27,728 nt of DNA from JBGSMF01 sp964651475 (GCA_964651475.1 CAZYXV010000044.1:1-27728), one strand, 5' to 3'. Numbered from the stretch's first letter, positions 1 through 6,760 are shown. The notes: a model not told the origin generated them from the sequence alone. Program-made: numbers and translations.

Positions 1-238
1 TCTGGCCTTGAACAGAGCGCCAAGGCGATATGGATTCTCAGAATGACAGGCTGAGCAATTACAATCAAGCCTAGATCCAGTGTTTACGTGATGAACAGCC
101 TGGCGCCTGTTTATAATCCCCAAGTGTATACAAGCATCCAGTGACAGCAACTCACCTGGCATCATGGCGCGCGTCGCATCTGGAGAAAATTAGTCATTAA
201 ATATTATCTACCAGGGGGAAAATGGCGCTTTGTAACTA
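1..238. other. Upstream non-coding stretch, no gene recognised
   Basis: No convincing coding frame, tRNA or rRNA is seen from the window start to the promoter-like site near 239. The stretch is more AT-rich than the genes that follow. It contains an 8-base palindrome TGTATACA at 125-132 and a TATAAT at 112-117 without a well-spaced -35 box. It is probably the intergenic region upstream of the hdr operon. A gene ending just before the window cannot be excluded. Confidence 0.5.
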
Positions 239-268
239 TTGAACTAGCCCTTACAGGTGATGTATACT
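239..268 (+). promoter_or_regulatory. Putative sigma70-type promoter of the hdrCB operon
   Basis: A -35-like TTGAAC (239-244) and a -10-like TATACT (263-268) are separated by 18 bases. This would start transcription near 275, about 105 bases before the hdrC start. The same extended -10 word TATACTAG recurs in the promoter-like site at 17301-17329, which supports the call. An 8-bp inverted repeat flanks the -10 box (251-258 and 280-287), a plausible operator. Promoter function is inferred from sequence only. Confidence 0.5.
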
Positions 269-287
269 AGGTAATTGTAACCTGTAA
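251..287. promoter_or_regulatory. Inverted repeat around the -10 box, candidate operator
   Basis: TTACAGGT (251-258) and its exact reverse complement ACCTGTAA (280-287) bracket the -10 hexamer at 263-268 with a 21-base gap. The half-site centres lie 29 bases apart, close to three helical turns, which would suit a dimeric regulator. No regulator with a DNA-binding domain is encoded in the window, so any partner lies elsewhere. The site does not match Rex or FNR consensus words. Confidence 0.3.
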
Positions 288-367
288 ACCTTTCATGGAT
301 ATGGCCCTGAGATACATGTTTGCTCCAATTTTCACCTCAAGACGCAAACTGTATGCTTGAAAAAAAC

Positions 368-383
368 AAGGAGGTTTCCTTTG
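368..383 (+). promoter_or_regulatory. Shine-Dalgarno deciding a TTG start for hdrC
   Basis: AAGGAGG at 368-374 is followed by a 6-base spacer and TTG at 381-383. This is an ideal ribosome-binding arrangement. An earlier in-frame TTG at 357 has no such signal and would place the Shine-Dalgarno inside the gene. Confidence 0.7.
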
Positions 384-962
384 ACCGCAACAGCACCCGA
401 AGTCATTAATCTGACCGAAGTGAAACGAAACCCGGCCTTTTCAGACCAGCTCACACCCACGCACAAGCTCCGCACCTGCATACAATGCGGCACCTGCACC
501 GCCTCTTGCCCATCCGCCGCCGACATGGACCTCACGCCCCGCCAGATGTGGCGCATGGTCAACCTGGGATTGGAAGACGAGGTACTGCACAGCAAAACCA
601 TCTGGCTGTGCACCATCTGCTACCAGTGCCACGCGCGCTGCCCGCGCGGCATTCCCCTCACCGAAACCATCGCCAAACTCAAGCATCTGGCCATTCAAAA
701 GAGATACGAGAAATACAGAGAGAGCACCCAGTTCTACAGGGCCTTTAGCGATGTGATGCGTATCTATGGCCGCATGCGCGAGGTGGAATTTATGGCGCGC
801 TACTTTTTGATGACTAATCCGCTCACTGCCTTTGGCTTTACGGGCATGGCGGTGACGATGCTCATGCGCGGCAAGCTCAAACCCGAATTGCCCAAGTTGA
901 GCGGCGAGGGCCGGCTAGACAAGCTCTTTAAACGCGTTGCAGAACTGGAGGCGCAGCAATGA
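381..962 (+). CDS. hdrC: Heterodisulfide reductase subunit C-like protein (HdrC)
   Basis: HdrC is a small iron-sulfur protein that passes electrons from HdrA to HdrB in heterodisulfide-reductase-type complexes. The 193-residue product carries two [4Fe-4S] motifs of CxxCxxCxxxCP type: Cys33-36-39-43 (CIQCGTCTASCP) and Cys77-80-83-87 (CTICYQCHARCP). An alpha-helical tail of about 100 residues follows, as usual in the family. I chose the TTG start at 381 because a strong AAGGAGG lies 6 bases upstream. The gene overlaps hdrB by four bases (ATGA), so the two are translationally coupled. Bacteria generally lack the methanogen CoM/CoB disulfide, so the natural acceptor is unknown and may be another disulfide or thiol protein. 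The family assignment is firm; the substrate is not known. Confidence 0.92.
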   Translation: MTATAPEVINLTEVKRNPAFSDQLTPTHKLRTCIQCGTCTASCPSAADMDLTPRQMWRMVNLGLEDEVLHSKTIWLCTICYQCHARCPRGIPLTETIAKLKHLAIQKRYEKYRESTQFYRAFSDVMRIYGRMREVEFMARYFLMTNPLTAFGFTGMAVTMLMRGKLKPELPKLSGEGRLDKLFKRVAELEAQQ

Positions 963-1831
963 AATATCTATACTATCCAGGCTGCTCGATGCACGGCGCC
1001 GCCGTGGAATATCAAACCTCGATGCTGGCCGTGCTCAAGGAGTTGGGCGCCGAGATACAAGAACTGGACGATTGGACCTGCTGCGGCGCAAGCGTCGCTT
1101 CGGTGATGAGCGATCTTTTAGGCCTGGCTATGCCGGCGCGCAACCTGGCGTTGGCCGAAAAGGCCGCCAGCGATGGCCAAGAACTTTTGGTGGGCTGCAG
1201 CGCGTGCTATACCAATTTCAGGCGCACGACGGTCGCTGCTCAGAACCCCGCTACGCTTGCCAAAATTAACCAGGCGCTAGAAGTCGAAAATGTCACGTAC
1301 CAGGGCAAGATACAAACGCGCCATCTGATGGACGTGTTAGCCAATGACATTGACCCGCAGGCCATCGCCGGGCGCGTCAAACGACCTTTAACCGGTCTAA
1401 AAATTGCGCCTTATTACGGCTGCCAGACGGTCCGCCCTTACAGCCCCTACGATGATTCGCAACACCCCAACTCAATGGTTGGCGTGATCGAGGCGTTGGG
1501 GGCGCAAGTCTATCATTACTCGCACGAGGCGACCTGCTGCGGCACGGCGCTGCTTACCACCAAGCCCGATGTCGGCTTTAGAATCGCTGGTGAAATCCTG
1601 GAGGCCGCCAGCCCGGCCGACTGCATCGCTGCCGTCTGCCCCATGTGCCACATGAACCTGGACAGTTACCAGGACAAGGCCTCTAATGTCATCGGCAAGC
1701 CCCTGAGTATCCCGGTCTTGTTCCTGCCGCAACTCATCGGGCTGGCCTTTGGTTTGCCGGATGATCAATTATTACTCAAGCGGCACGTTGTGCCAGTGAC
1801 GCCCGTGCTGGCGCGACTATCGGCCGCGTAG
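959..1831 (+). CDS. hdrB: Heterodisulfide reductase subunit B-like protein (HdrB)
   Basis: HdrB holds the disulfide-reducing site of Hdr complexes and binds two non-cubane [4Fe-4S] clusters through two CCG domains. Both CCG motifs are visible in the 290-residue product. The first has the opening YPGC, Cys41-Cys42 (WTCCG) and GCSAC. The second has YYGC, Cys193-Cys194 (ATCCG) and CPMC. Length and layout are normal for HdrB. The ATG at 959 overlaps the hdrC stop. The downstream gene starts 70 bases later and belongs to a regulatory island, so hdrCB is physically separated from the hdrA halves at 5440 and 8976. The oxidised substrate cannot be inferred from sequence. Related clusters in sulfate reducers and acetogens pair HdrBC with DsrC-like proteins or methylene-THF reductase, and neither is encoded here. 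Confidence 0.93.
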   Translation: MKYLYYPGCSMHGAAVEYQTSMLAVLKELGAEIQELDDWTCCGASVASVMSDLLGLAMPARNLALAEKAASDGQELLVGCSACYTNFRRTTVAAQNPATLAKINQALEVENVTYQGKIQTRHLMDVLANDIDPQAIAGRVKRPLTGLKIAPYYGCQTVRPYSPYDDSQHPNSMVGVIEALGAQVYHYSHEATCCGTALLTTKPDVGFRIAGEILEAASPADCIAAVCPMCHMNLDSYQDKASNVIGKPLSIPVLFLPQLIGLAFGLPDDQLLLKRHVVPVTPVLARLSAA

Positions 1832-1901
1832 GCCCAAAATGGACCCCCGCATGTTGACGCGAAGTGACAAGGTTTGAAAAGACCTGTAACGAGGCAAGAC
1901 C

Positions 1902-2237
1902 ATGAAACTAGAAGAACTTGTCCAGCAACTTGCATTGGAAGTGCGAACAGCAAATAGAAAAGTAGATGTTCAAGTCACGGGCGGATACGCTTCTGACCTG
2001 TTGAGTTGGGTAATGGCCAAAGCGCAGGCAGGCAATGTCTGGATCACCATACAGGCCCATCCCAACATCGTAGCCGTGGCCAGCCTGATTAACCTTGCGG
2101 GTATCATCCTCGCCGAGGGAGTAATGCCGGAGCCAGCCACATTGGAGAGGGCCGAGCAGGAAGGCATTCCTATCCTGACGACATCCCTCACCGTGTATGG
2201 CGTGGCTGGCAAGATGTACGAGTTGGGCATACGGTGA
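1902..2237 (+). CDS. DRTGG domain protein, probable regulator
   Basis: This 111-residue protein resembles stand-alone DRTGG domains, which are small alpha/beta ligand-sensing domains also found in phosphotransacetylase and some CBS proteins. Visible features include the VTGGYASDLLSWVMAKA segment near residues 25-41, the ITIQAHPNIVAVASL strand-helix region, and a C-terminal segment GIPILTTSLTVYGVAGKMYELGI. Such proteins are commonly encoded beside NADH-linked, electron-bifurcating hydrogenase genes in Clostridia and Thermotogae, together with GHKL ATPases and PHP proteins, and the same neighbours follow here. The ligand is unknown. The stop overlaps a possible GTG start (2234) of the next gene. 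A second DRTGG protein lies at 15883. Confidence 0.75.
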   Translation: MKLEELVQQLALEVRTANRKVDVQVTGGYASDLLSWVMAKAQAGNVWITIQAHPNIVAVASLINLAGIILAEGVMPEPATLERAEQEGIPILTTSLTVYGVAGKMYELGIR

Positions 2238-2332
2238 TTCTGGGAAAAGACGTCGAGGAGGCGTCGGACGCCGAGCGCAAGTGCGCATCCAGAAGCATCG
2301 AATCACCCGTTGTAGATCACTGGGCGGCCTGC

Positions 2333-2881
2333 ATGCGCGAACTGAGTTTGCACATCCTGGACATTATGGAAAACTCGCTCGTGGCCGGCGCCACGCGGGT
2401 TGAATTAACAATTGAAGAAGACTTGACGGCGGACAGGTTGACCATCACCGTCCAAGACAATGGGCGCGGAATGAGCCAGGAACAACTGGCGCGCGTTTTC
2501 GATCCCTTTTACACCACGCGCACCACGCGGCACGTCGGTCTGGGACTGCCTCTCTTCAAAGCCGCCGCCGAGCGCTGCAATGGAGGTTTGGTTATCACTT
2601 CCCAACCAGGGCAGGGCGCAACCGTCCAGGCAACATTTCAGCACAGCCACATTGACCGCGCGCCCTTGGGCGACATCAAAAGCACATTGATGGCAGCCAT
2701 CCTAAAGGGAACTGCCGACATTCGTTATATCCATCGGGTGAAACGGGAAGGAACAGCTCAAGAATTTGAGTTTGACACGGCCAGTATTAAGGCTGAACTA
2801 GATGGCGCGCCGCTGACGCACCCGGCCGTGCAACAGTGGCTGCAAAAATTCATCGCCGAAGGAGAACAAGAGTTGAGATAG
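2333..2881 (+). CDS. GHKL-type ATP-binding protein (anti-sigma/histidine-kinase-like ATPase)
   Basis: The 182-residue product has a histidine-kinase-like ATPase fold without a phospho-accepting His domain. Visible are the N-box ENSLVAGA, the G1 box DNGRGM, the phrase FDPFYTTR and the G2 box GLGLPL. An alpha/beta tail of about 80 residues follows. Members of this family begin with a sequence like MRELSLHILDIMENS, so I place the start at ATG 2333. An alternative GTG at 2234 would overlap the previous stop (GTGA) and add 33 residues of low-complexity sequence. Close relatives are found in bifurcating hydrogenase operons beside DRTGG and PHP genes. It may be an anti-sigma-like kinase or a nucleotide-sensing partner; the target is not visible. 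Confidence 0.8.
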   Translation: MRELSLHILDIMENSLVAGATRVELTIEEDLTADRLTITVQDNGRGMSQEQLARVFDPFYTTRTTRHVGLGLPLFKAAAERCNGGLVITSQPGQGATVQATFQHSHIDRAPLGDIKSTLMAAILKGTADIRYIHRVKREGTAQEFEFDTASIKAELDGAPLTHPAVQQWLQKFIAEGEQELR

Positions 2882-2933
2882 AGAGTCCAGATAGAAATAG
2901 AGAGCCTCTCCTATCTCCCTCCCGTCTCTATCT
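2876..2933. repeat. Nested inverted repeat of the word AGATAGAGA
   Basis: The gap between the ATPase and PHP genes is a palindrome. The outer arms AGATAGAGA (2876-2884) and TCTCTATCT (2925-2933) are exact complements. Inside them AGATAG and GAGAG face CTCTC and CTATCT. In RNA this would fold into a long hairpin that covers the stop codon of one gene and ends just before the ATG (2935) of the next. It has no T-tract and so is not a classical terminator. It resembles the other palindromic intergenic elements in this window in design but not in sequence. Confidence 0.6.
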
Positions 2934-2934
2934 G

Positions 2935-3696
2935 ATGTCGAAATTTTTTATCGCGGACCTGCACATCCATACCGTTCTGTCTGCCTGCGCCGAGACGGAA
3001 ATGATGCCCGAGTTTATCATCGAACGGGCGCAGGAGTTGGGATTGAACCTCATCGCGGTTACCGATCACAACTCGGCAGAAAACGCGGCCGCCGTGGTCG
3101 CCGCCGCCCACGGCACAGGGATCAAGGTGCTGCCCGGAATGGAAGTGCAGACTCGAGAAGAAGTACACATGCTGTGCCTGTTCGATACGCTCGAACAGGC
3201 GGCAAGCTGGCAGGAAACCGTGTATGCTCACCTGCCGCCTTTAAAAAACAAAGAGAACGTGTTTGGGGCCCAAATCGTGATAGGCGCCGATGGAGTCCCT
3301 GTGGGCTATAACGACCGTTTGCTTGCGACTTCGACATTTTTCTCAGTCGAACAAGTCGTCCAGCACGTCAAAGGGCTAGGTGGCCTGTGCATCCCGTGCC
3401 ACGTAGATCGGCCCGCGTATAGCCTGATTGCCAACCTGGGGTTTATCCCACCTGATTTGGGCATTCGGGGCGTCGAGATTTCTCATCTCGTCAGTCCCCA
3501 AGAGGCCCGCGCGCGCTTCCCGCAATTGGCAGGCTATAGCCTGGTGGCCAGCGGCGACGCGCACCGCCTGAAAGAGATCGCCCGACGCACGACGCTCAAA
3601 ATGGTCGAGGCGACGGTGGCTGAACTTGCACTGGCCCTGGCCGGCGAAGGCGGGCGCGGCGTGTGGGTGGATGGAATTAGCTCAACAGGAGCTTAA
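2935..3696 (+). CDS. PHP-domain metal-dependent phosphoesterase
   Basis: PHP proteins hydrolyse phosphoester bonds using a trinuclear metal site. All ligand motifs are visible in the 253-residue product: DLHIHT near the N-terminus, TDHN near residue 45, the GMEVQTREEVHML segment with its acidic residue, CHVDRP in the middle and SGDAHR near the C-terminus. Length suits the small TrpH/YciV-like family. The ATG at 2935 is preferred because the family begins just before DLHIHT. A frame extension back to 2836 would overlap the previous gene and add arginine-rich sequence without homology. Relatives occur next to DRTGG and GHKL genes in hydrogenase operons, which suggests a role in nucleotide or phosphoprotein signalling. 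The substrate is unknown. Confidence 0.82.
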   Translation: MSKFFIADLHIHTVLSACAETEMMPEFIIERAQELGLNLIAVTDHNSAENAAAVVAAAHGTGIKVLPGMEVQTREEVHMLCLFDTLEQAASWQETVYAHLPPLKNKENVFGAQIVIGADGVPVGYNDRLLATSTFFSVEQVVQHVKGLGGLCIPCHVDRPAYSLIANLGFIPPDLGIRGVEISHLVSPQEARARFPQLAGYSLVASGDAHRLKEIARRTTLKMVEATVAELALALAGEGGRGVWVDGISSTGA

Positions 3697-3704
3697 TTGC
3701 GGTG

Positions 3705-4202
3705 ATGAAAGAACATGCCGACCAAGAATCAAGTATCGTCGAGTTCTTGCGCAACAGTGAGCTTTTTGCCGGCTTGAGCAATGAGATATTGGAAAAGATT
3801 GCGCCGCTCTGCCGCCAGGAACCTCACAGCGCCAAGACGGTGCTTTTTTCCGAAGGCGACCCAGCCAACAAAGTCTACATGCTGAAGGAAGGCATTGTCG
3901 TGATCCGCATCCAGCCGGCTCCAGAGGTTCAGAGTATTGTCGTGCAGCCGGTGGAGGAAAAATATAGCCTCTTTGGCTGGTCGGGCCTGGCGGAGCCCAA
4001 TGTCTACACGGCAACCGCAGCCTGCGCTACCGATGCCCAAATTGTCACAATTGAGGGGAGAGAATTGATGGCTTTACTTGAAGAGCATCCCTCAATCGGG
4101 ATGGTAGTGATGCGAAGGGTAGCGGCAATTATCAGCGCCAGGCTTCGCCGCACCCGAGAGCACCTGACGCAAGATGTTCACCTCGCCAGCCGGCACTTTT
4201 AA
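3705..4202 (+). CDS. Cyclic-nucleotide-binding domain protein without HTH
   Basis: The 165-residue product is essentially one Crp-type cNMP-binding domain. It has the opening FLRNSELFAGLSNEILEKI, the FSEGDPANKVYMLKEGIVVI beta-roll and a C-terminal helix SIGMVVMRRVAAIISARLRR that resembles the Crp dimerisation helix. It stops before any helix-turn-helix, so it is not a DNA-binding regulator by itself. The phosphate-binding cassette is poorly conserved (SLFGWSGLAEPNVYTAT), so ligand type is uncertain; a nucleotide, haem or cluster are all possible. AGGAG at 3687-3691 serves either the ATG at 3705 or a GTG at 3702. The next gene starts ten bases after its stop. Its place between hdrCB and hdrA suggests it senses energy or redox state for this locus. 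Confidence 0.75.
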   Translation: MKEHADQESSIVEFLRNSELFAGLSNEILEKIAPLCRQEPHSAKTVLFSEGDPANKVYMLKEGIVVIRIQPAPEVQSIVVQPVEEKYSLFGWSGLAEPNVYTATAACATDAQIVTIEGRELMALLEEHPSIGMVVMRRVAAIISARLRRTREHLTQDVHLASRHF

Positions 4203-4215
4203 GGAGTGGCATTTG
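4201..4215 (+). promoter_or_regulatory. Shine-Dalgarno deciding a TTG start for the PP2C-like gene
   Basis: AAGGAG at 4201-4206 begins inside the previous stop codon and is followed by a 6-base spacer and TTG at 4213. An upstream in-frame ATG at 4174 would overlap the previous gene by 29 bases and add 13 residues that do not fit the family start, which begins near LELWVEAA. Confidence 0.6.
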
Positions 4216-5358
4216 GAGCTCTGGGTCGAAGCCGCCTATCAAAGCCTGGTTGGAACCAATGTCCAGGCTTGCGGCGACATCGTCAGCACCTTTCAAACCG
4301 AAGAGCAATTTACCGCCATCGTCATCAGTGGAGCGTATAACGCGGAGGGTGGAGCGGCCGTGATTGCCCAAAAGGCGGCCTCTGCATTAGAACAGGGAAA
4401 ACCATTGAACGCCGTGGCGCAAGACATGCTCACCCAACTGCCTCAAAATGAGCATGCGCCCTTTGCCATTCTTCACGCTCATCCTTCACCATTAACAATT
4501 AACCCTTCGCAATTAACCGTTAGGCTGGTAGAATGTGACGCCCCTCCCCTTTTCTTCGTGCGTAAAGGGCGGCTGGTTTTGCTGCCTGTGGTGGAAGAAG
4601 AACTGCGCGGACGGCTGATCCGCGAGTGTGAATTTACACTGCAAGACGGCGACCACCTGGCAATGGTCAGCGAGGGCTATATCCAGGCCAAGGGCTGGAG
4701 CCGGCAGTGGGGCTGGCGTGATATTGCCTTATCCATCAAGCGCCTCACCGACACTCGCTGTGACGCCGGGCAATTGCTGGGGGCGTTAATACGCTCGTAT
4801 CAACGACTGGCCACAGGCGAACCATCAAGAGACGTGAGCGTCGTGGCAATGTTTATCCGCCCGCTGCGCACAATCACAGTGTGGAGCGGGCCGCCGGTCA
4901 AGCGGGACTCGGAGCAAATAATGCTGAACAAGCTGATGGCTGAAACAGGCGTGAGAATCATCTGCGGCGACACCAGCGCCGAGATCGCCGCCCGCTTGAT
5001 GGGCGCCAAGATTGAAATGGAAGCTCGCCCCCAGAACGGGTGGGCAGAGGTTCCGCCCGTTTCTCAATTGGCGGGGGTAGACTTGGTAACAGAAGGCGTA
5101 GTGACAATAGGCAAGGCGCGCGAACGAATGGCAAGCGCAAAAAGCGCGCGCGACCTGCCCCGAAAGGAGGATGGAGCGACACGCTTGGCGCGATCATTAT
5201 TACATGCAGACAAAATCAATGTTCTCGTCGGCCTTGCCATCAATCCGGCCCAGACGGCCGACAAAGCCGGCAAAATTCCAATACGCCAGATTGTCATCGA
5301 AGGATTGATAAGCGATTTGCAAGCGCGTGGAAAAGTTGTGACAGTAGAGTATTTTTAG
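4213..5358 (+). CDS. SpoIIE/PP2C-like protein, probably catalytically degenerate
   Basis: SpoIIE-family proteins dephosphorylate serine phosphoproteins with a two-metal PP2C site. This 381-residue product keeps the general layout: MELWVEAAYQSL at the N-terminus, ACGDIVST with Asp22, the hydrophobic VRLVECDAPPLFFV segment, a MVSEGY segment, and SRDVSVVAMFI. Two acidic metal-binding positions are altered. The usual (A/S)DGxGSG is ISGAYNAEG here, and the usual SDG is SEG. A C-terminal region of about 150 residues is of unclear fold. Residues about 90-104 are encoded by an AT-rich repeat-like stretch (4481-4523) that looks inserted. Relatives accompany NADH-linked hydrogenases in Clostridia. I expect it binds a partner such as the GHKL ATPase rather than being an efficient phosphatase, but this is inference. 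Confidence 0.7.
   Translation: MELWVEAAYQSLVGTNVQACGDIVSTFQTEEQFTAIVISGAYNAEGGAAVIAQKAASALEQGKPLNAVAQDMLTQLPQNEHAPFAILHAHPSPLTINPSQLTVRLVECDAPPLFFVRKGRLVLLPVVEEELRGRLIRECEFTLQDGDHLAMVSEGYIQAKGWSRQWGWRDIALSIKRLTDTRCDAGQLLGALIRSYQRLATGEPSRDVSVVAMFIRPLRTITVWSGPPVKRDSEQIMLNKLMAETGVRIICGDTSAEIAARLMGAKIEMEARPQNGWAEVPPVSQLAGVDLVTEGVVTIGKARERMASAKSARDLPRKEDGATRLARSLLHADKINVLVGLAINPAQTADKAGKIPIRQIVIEGLISDLQARGKVVTVEYF
4481..4523. repeat. AT-rich short-word repeat inside a coding sequence
   Basis: This stretch contains CACCATTAACAATTAACC followed by a variant CGCAATTAACCGTTA. It consists of near-tandem 'AATTAACC' words, far more AT-rich than the surrounding gene. Such words are typical of short tandem or intergenic repeats in Chloroflexota and cyanobacteria. 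It preserves the reading frame and encodes about 14 residues (HPSPLTINPSQLTV) at a place where the family usually has a short turn. Confidence 0.5.
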
Positions 5359-5369
5359 AGAGCGAAGCG

Positions 5370-5418
5370 CAGATTGCAGAGTGTAGATCTGAAATCTGCA
5401 ATCCGAAATCTGAAATCT
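5370..5418. repeat. Intergenic palindrome with tandem GAAATCT words
   Basis: GATTGCAGA (5372-5380) and TCTGCAATC (5395-5403) form a perfect 9-bp stem around a 14-base loop. The word GAAATCTG/GAAATCT recurs three times between 5391 and 5418. The element fills the gap between the PP2C-like gene and the hdrA N-half and ends just before the AAGGAGG (5422-5428) of hdrA. It lacks a T-tract. It may be an RNA-processing or stability hairpin, or a dispersed intergenic repeat. Confidence 0.6.
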
Positions 5419-5439
5419 AACAAGGAGGTGTAGCAAAAT

Positions 5440-6285
5440 ATGGACCCACTCAAGATAGGCGTTTACATCTGCGAATGCGGTGTGAACATTGCTGCCGGGG
5501 TGAGCGTGCCGGAAGTGGTCGAATTTGCCAGGACTCTGCCGTACGTCGCCGTGGCGCGCATGAACAAGTACACCTGCTCGGAGCCAGGCCAGAACATGAT
5601 CAAGAACGACATTCGGGACCTGGGCATCAACCGGGTGGTGGTGGCCTCGTGTACGCCCCGCATGCACGAAGTGACTTTCCAGAACGCCGTCGCCGAAGCC
5701 GGGCTTAATCCCTACTACTTTGCCATGGCCAATATCCGCGAGCACGTCTCGTGGGTCGTCAAAGATCTGGAACAAGCTACCGACAAGGCCAAGCGGCTGG
5801 TGGGTGCGGCGGTGGCACGCGTGGCACTGCAAGAAGAGCTGTTCGCCCGCAAAGAGCCAGTGACGCCCACGGCGCTGATTGTAGGCGGCGGTATCGCCGG
5901 CATCCAGGCCGCGCTGACGATTGCCGACGCCGGCTACAAGGTTTACCTGGTTGAAAAGGAGCCTTCCATCGGCGGCGTGATGGCGCAACTGGACAAGACC
6001 TTTCCCACGCTCGACTGTAGCACCTGAATTCTCGGGCCCAAGATGATGGATGCCGGTCGGCATCCCAACATTGAACTGCTCTCCTACAGCGAGGTCGAAG
6101 AGGTCTCGGGTTATATTGGTAATTTCAAGGTCAAAGTGCGCAAAAAGGCACGCTACGTTGACCCTGAAAAATGCACCGGCTGCGGCCTATGCTGGTCAGA
6201 GTGCTTTACCAAGCGCATCCCGCAGCTCAAGCTCATCAAGATGGGCGATATGAGTTTAGGTGAAAGGAGGCCGGGCGACCGATGA
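5440..6285 (+). CDS. hdrA: HdrA N-terminal half, selenoprotein (Sec196), split gene
   Basis: HdrA is the FAD-containing electron-bifurcating subunit of Hdr complexes. This 281-residue product covers only its N-terminal part. It has the IGVYICECGVNI start, the CTPRMHE segment, the FAD-binding GGGIAGIQAALTIADAGY (about residues 149-166), and FPTLDCST followed by UGA at 6025-6027 and ILGPKM. HdrA normally has Cys at this UGA position, and some HdrA proteins, notably in Methanococcus, are known selenoproteins. A hairpin at 6048-6065 fits a SECIS element. One ferredoxin motif CTGCGLCWSEC follows, and then the protein ends (MSLGERRPGDR). The rest of HdrA is encoded at 8976-10742, after three other genes. 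AAGGAGG at 5422-5428 supports the start, and the stop overlaps the next ATG. An annotation ending at 6027 would be wrong. Confidence 0.9.
6025..6065 (+). promoter_or_regulatory. SECIS-type hairpin after the hdrA UGA codon
   Basis: The in-frame UGA (6025-6027) is followed 20 bases later by a perfect 7-bp stem, GGATGCC (6048-6054) and GGCATCC (6059-6065), around a GGTC loop. A small hairpin with a GGU apical loop at this distance is the SelB-recognised bacterial SECIS pattern. The peptide context (DCST-U-ILGPKM) matches the conserved Cys of HdrA, which supports recoding instead of termination. Confidence 0.85.
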
Positions 6286-6749
6286 ACACAGAACGAGTTG
6301 ATCAAATCATTGATAGCTATGGCGCGGACCCAGCCTGCAGCCTGGCCGTGCTGCAAGAGATTCAACAAGAGTTCAACTACCTACCGCGCGAAGCTATGGA
6401 AATGGTGTCGCAACGGCTGAACTTGCCGCGCGGACACATCTATCAACTAGCTACATTCTATCGCACGTTCAGCCTCAAGCCTAAAGGCAAGTTTCGCGTG
6501 TGCGTGTGCCTGGGCACGGCCTGTCACGTCCACGGCGGGCCAAACATCTTGTCCGAGTTTGAGCGCAAGTTGGGCATCCGGGCCGGCGAGAGCACGCCCG
6601 ACGGTGCGTTCTCGTTGGAAGCGACCGCCTGCCTGGGCGCGTGCGCCCAGGCGCCTTTCGTGCGAGTCAATGAAGAACCCTTTAACCAGATGGGGCCGGC
6701 CCGCGTCAACGAAATCGTTCAGGATTTCTCCGCTCGCGCTAAAAAGTAG
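6282..6749 (+). CDS. NuoE-like 24-kDa [2Fe-2S] subunit
   Basis: This is a 155-residue thioredoxin-like ferredoxin subunit of the NADH dehydrogenase 24-kDa family (NuoE/HndA/HydC type), which partners NuoF in NAD(P)H-linked enzymes. The N-terminal helical part has the LAVLQEIQQEFNYLPREAM signature. The cluster ligands are Cys76 and Cys81 (CLGTAC) plus Cys117 and Cys121 (CLGAC). The ATG overlaps the hdrA N-half stop, with AAAGGAGG at 6263-6270. It is followed by a [2Fe-2S] protein and NuoF, the order seen in Hnd and Hyd bifurcating hydrogenases. No hydrogenase is present, so here it should serve the Hdr-formate dehydrogenase complex. Confidence 0.93.
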   Translation: MNTERVDQIIDSYGADPACSLAVLQEIQQEFNYLPREAMEMVSQRLNLPRGHIYQLATFYRTFSLKPKGKFRVCVCLGTACHVHGGPNILSEFERKLGIRAGESTPDGAFSLEATACLGACAQAPFVRVNEEPFNQMGPARVNEIVQDFSARAKK

Positions 6750-6760
6750 GAGGTAACACC

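Noticed and set aside
960..962. An alternative genetic code in which UGA means Trp or Gly
   Set aside because: UGA is used as the ordinary stop for several genes, for example hdrC (960-962), the hdrA N-half (6283-6285) and the short fdhA (14524-14526), and it is internal only at three Sec positions.
4481..5418. CRISPR array from the AT-rich and GAAATCT repeats
   Set aside because: The repeat words are only 7-14 bases long, there are no uniform spacers and no cas genes nearby.
6025..6027. UGA in hdrA as a true stop, giving a truncated 195-residue HdrA
   Set aside because: The frame continues with conserved HdrA sequence (ILGPKM and a ferredoxin), the UGA replaces a conserved Cys, and a SECIS-like hairpin follows.
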